A program made the position numbers and the translations under genes. DNA of 7,125 nucleotides, taken from positions 1 through 7,125 of the forward strand of contig JAEMPT010000104.1 in assembly GCA_022759165.1 (NCBI GenBank), read 5' to 3'. Below, one piece after another: positions 6,239 to 7,125 of the stretch; the first letter of the stretch is position 1; the number at the start of each line of letters is the position of its first letter. Below the pieces are notes generated by a model, which saw nothing but the letters and a program-made list of their open reading frames with translations, was not told the origin of the DNA and ran no database searches. The stretch comes from Thermoprotei archaeon. Lineage in GTDB: Archaea > Thermoproteota > Thermoprotei_A > Sulfolobales > Fervidicoccaceae.

Positions 6239-6997
6239 TCATTCAGATTCCTTTTTACCTGTGACAGCTTCAGCCAAAGCTTTCATCTCTTCTTTGGAAT
6301 AGAACTGAACAGAGTAGTTTTTCCCTATTTTGAACGGGTACCAATTCGTGTCATGGTAGACTCCCCTCATTTTCTTAACCCTAATTCTTCTTAACAAAAT
6401 GCCAACTGACTCGAAGTTTGGCTCGTAGCCAAGCTCGACGAATCCGTCAGATAGATATTCAAAGACCCACAAGACGTCCTGGAGGCTTTCAGGTCCTGAA
6501 TGCATCGTAAGGATGCTTATAGTGTTTGTGCTTTCAGAGATCTGTTTCAGTCCTTTCAATAAAGATATCACTCTGTTTGGGTCAGATCCCAACATCACCT
6601 CGGTGATGCTGTCAATGATGAGGAGCTTCTTACCCTGTATCTGCGATAATTTTGAGTACAAATCGAAGAGGGATTTTTGAGTATCTCCCAGATCTATTTT
6701 GTCAAATACGGGTTCTTGCTTTATACCTGTGAGGGTAGATGAGAAAGAATCTAACAAAATTATCCGGTCCCTTTTATCGCCCAAGCCGACCTTTTCCAGA
6801 AATTCTACCATTTCCTTTGGGCTCGAGTCACAGCTAACAAAAAGAATGTAGTTATCCTTTATAGAGTCCATTATTAGCTTCTTGACAAAAACGCTCTTTC
6901 CCACTCCGGGTGGGCCTGTGATTATGTATACTCCGCCTCTATAAAATCCTTCAGCCAGTTGAGAGACGAGCGGAAAAGAAAGCTTTTCCATTTCCAT
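6239..6997 (-). CDS. Single-domain KaiC-like RecA-superfamily ATPase
   Basis: This cytoplasmic P-loop ATPase (252 aa) is a one-domain member of the archaeal KaiC/GvpD-like group (COG0467 style). The Walker A motif GPPGVGKS (28-35) follows the strand GVYIITG. The segment LFVSCDSSPKEM (52-63) occupies the place where KaiC has its catalytic Glu pair; here the residues are Asp57 and Ser58. Walker B is KLLIIDS (124-130) with Asp129. The end carries the KaiC hallmark RVKKMRGVYH (206-215) and a following PF (221-222), which in KaiC contacts the neighbouring subunit's nucleotide, so a ring or filament is possible. No DNA-binding, membrane or partner domain is visible, and the role is unknown; relatives act in signalling or regulation. 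The ATG at 6997 is preceded by a weak GAGTTGAT (7003-7010), one mismatch from GAGGTGAT. The gene converges on the importer operon and is probably a separate unit. Confidence 0.85.
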   Translation of the reverse strand: MEMEKLSFPLVSQLAEGFYRGGVYIITGPPGVGKSVFVKKLIMDSIKDNYILFVSCDSSPKEMVEFLEKVGLGDKRDRIILLDSFSSTLTGIKQEPVFDKIDLGDTQKSLFDLYSKLSQIQGKKLLIIDSITEVMLGSDPNRVISLLKGLKQISESTNTISILTMHSGPESLQDVLWVFEYLSDGFVELGYEPNFESVGILLRRIRVKKMRGVYHDTNWYPFKIGKNYSVQFYSKEEMKALAEAVTGKKESE

Positions 6998-7002
6998 ATG
7001 AA

Positions 7003-7010
7003 ATCAACTC
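7003..7010 (-). promoter_or_regulatory. Weak Shine-Dalgarno site of the KaiC-like gene
   Basis: On the minus strand the bases read GAGTTGAT, one mismatch from GAGGTGAT, ending 5 bases before the ATG at 6997. It favours this start over the ATG two codons later (6991). Confidence 0.4.
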
Positions 7011-7048
7011 TATTTGTGTATATTGTTTTATTATTATACGTTTTTGCT

Positions 7049-7068
7049 CCTTATATAATAAATATAAA
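7049..7068 (-). promoter_or_regulatory. Probable promoter region of the KaiC-like gene
   Basis: Read on the minus strand, this AT-rich block contains TTTATATT (7068-7061) and TTATATAAGG (7058-7049), both good TATA-box candidates. They predict starts near 7038 or 7028, giving leaders of about 30-40 bases. Which box is used, and whether a + strand gene beyond the window shares the region, cannot be told. Confidence 0.45.
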
Positions 7069-7076
7069 TATTAGAT

Positions 7077-7088
7077 TATGAAATCATA
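7077..7088. repeat. Short inverted repeat upstream of the KaiC-like gene
   Basis: TATGA and TCATA flank two A bases, a 12-base operator-like dyad just upstream of the TATA candidates of the minus-strand gene. The first ten bases (TATGAAATCA) recur at 6997-7006. Sites this short occur by chance in AT-rich DNA. Confidence 0.3.
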
Positions 7089-7115
7089 GTTATTCTATCG
7101 AGGTTATTCTATCGA
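7089..7115. repeat. Tandem 13-base direct repeat (GTTATTCTATCGA)
   Basis: GTTATTCTATCGA occurs exactly at 7089-7101 and again at 7103-7115, a period of 14 bases. It lies about 20-50 bases upstream of the TATA candidates of the minus-strand gene, where an activator could bind. It may continue past the window edge. It is too short and too closely spaced for a CRISPR array. Confidence 0.7.
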
Positions 7116-7125
7116 TTTACATCTG

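Noticed and set aside
6998..7081. A + strand 27-codon hydrophobic mini-ORF starting opposite the KaiC-like ATG
   Set aside because: There is no Shine-Dalgarno site, the hydrophobicity follows from AT-rich codons, and it covers the likely promoter of the minus-strand gene.
7089..7115. Start of a CRISPR array
   Set aside because: The two copies are 13 bases with a 1-base gap, with no room for spacers and no likeness to known archaeal repeats.

Overview
This window looks like part of the chromosome of a thermophilic archaeon, most likely a crenarchaeote-type lineage (Thermoproteota). That placement is inferred, not tested. The visible reasons are: AGA/AGG arginine and ATA isoleucine codons dominate; Shine-Dalgarno sites of the GGAGGTGAT type; TATA boxes preceded by purine-rich BRE-like elements; an extracytoplasmic binding protein with an N-terminal membrane segment, a Ser/Thr-rich linker and many N-glycosylation sequons instead of a bacterial lipobox; and a stand-alone KaiC-like ATPase.

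Positions 1-4929 hold a complete four-gene ABC importer of the BMP/nucleoside (NupABC/YufNOPQ-like) type on the + strand: a BMP-family binding protein (57-1388), a double-domain ATPase (1431-2954), and two RbsC/LivM-like permeases (about 2972-4036 and 4039-4929). The ATPase and permeases are packed tightly, with strong ribosome-binding sites at both permeases. An oligo-T tract separates the binding-protein gene from the rest and may let it be expressed above the membrane parts. A fifth + strand gene (4991-6220) encodes a distant member of the L-fucose/L-arabinose isomerase superfamily. It may be the last gene of the same operon, although a TATA-like element just upstream could also drive it alone. 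The likely theme is uptake of a nucleoside or sugar-containing compound followed by aldose-ketose isomerisation of the sugar. The substrate cannot be read from the sequence.

The + strand unit ends in a perfect 11-bp-arm palindrome (6209-6235) that contains the isomerase stop codon. It presents T5 tracts on both strands, so it probably terminates both this unit and the convergent gene. That gene (6239-6997, minus strand) encodes a single-domain KaiC/RecA-superfamily ATPase of unknown role. The last 128 bases are AT-rich and gene-free. They hold probable promoter elements for the ATPase gene, a short inverted repeat and a 13-base direct repeat. No tRNA, rRNA, CRISPR array or mobile element was seen. 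I see a coherent and somewhat unusual transport/catabolism locus but no clear evidence of a wholly new system.
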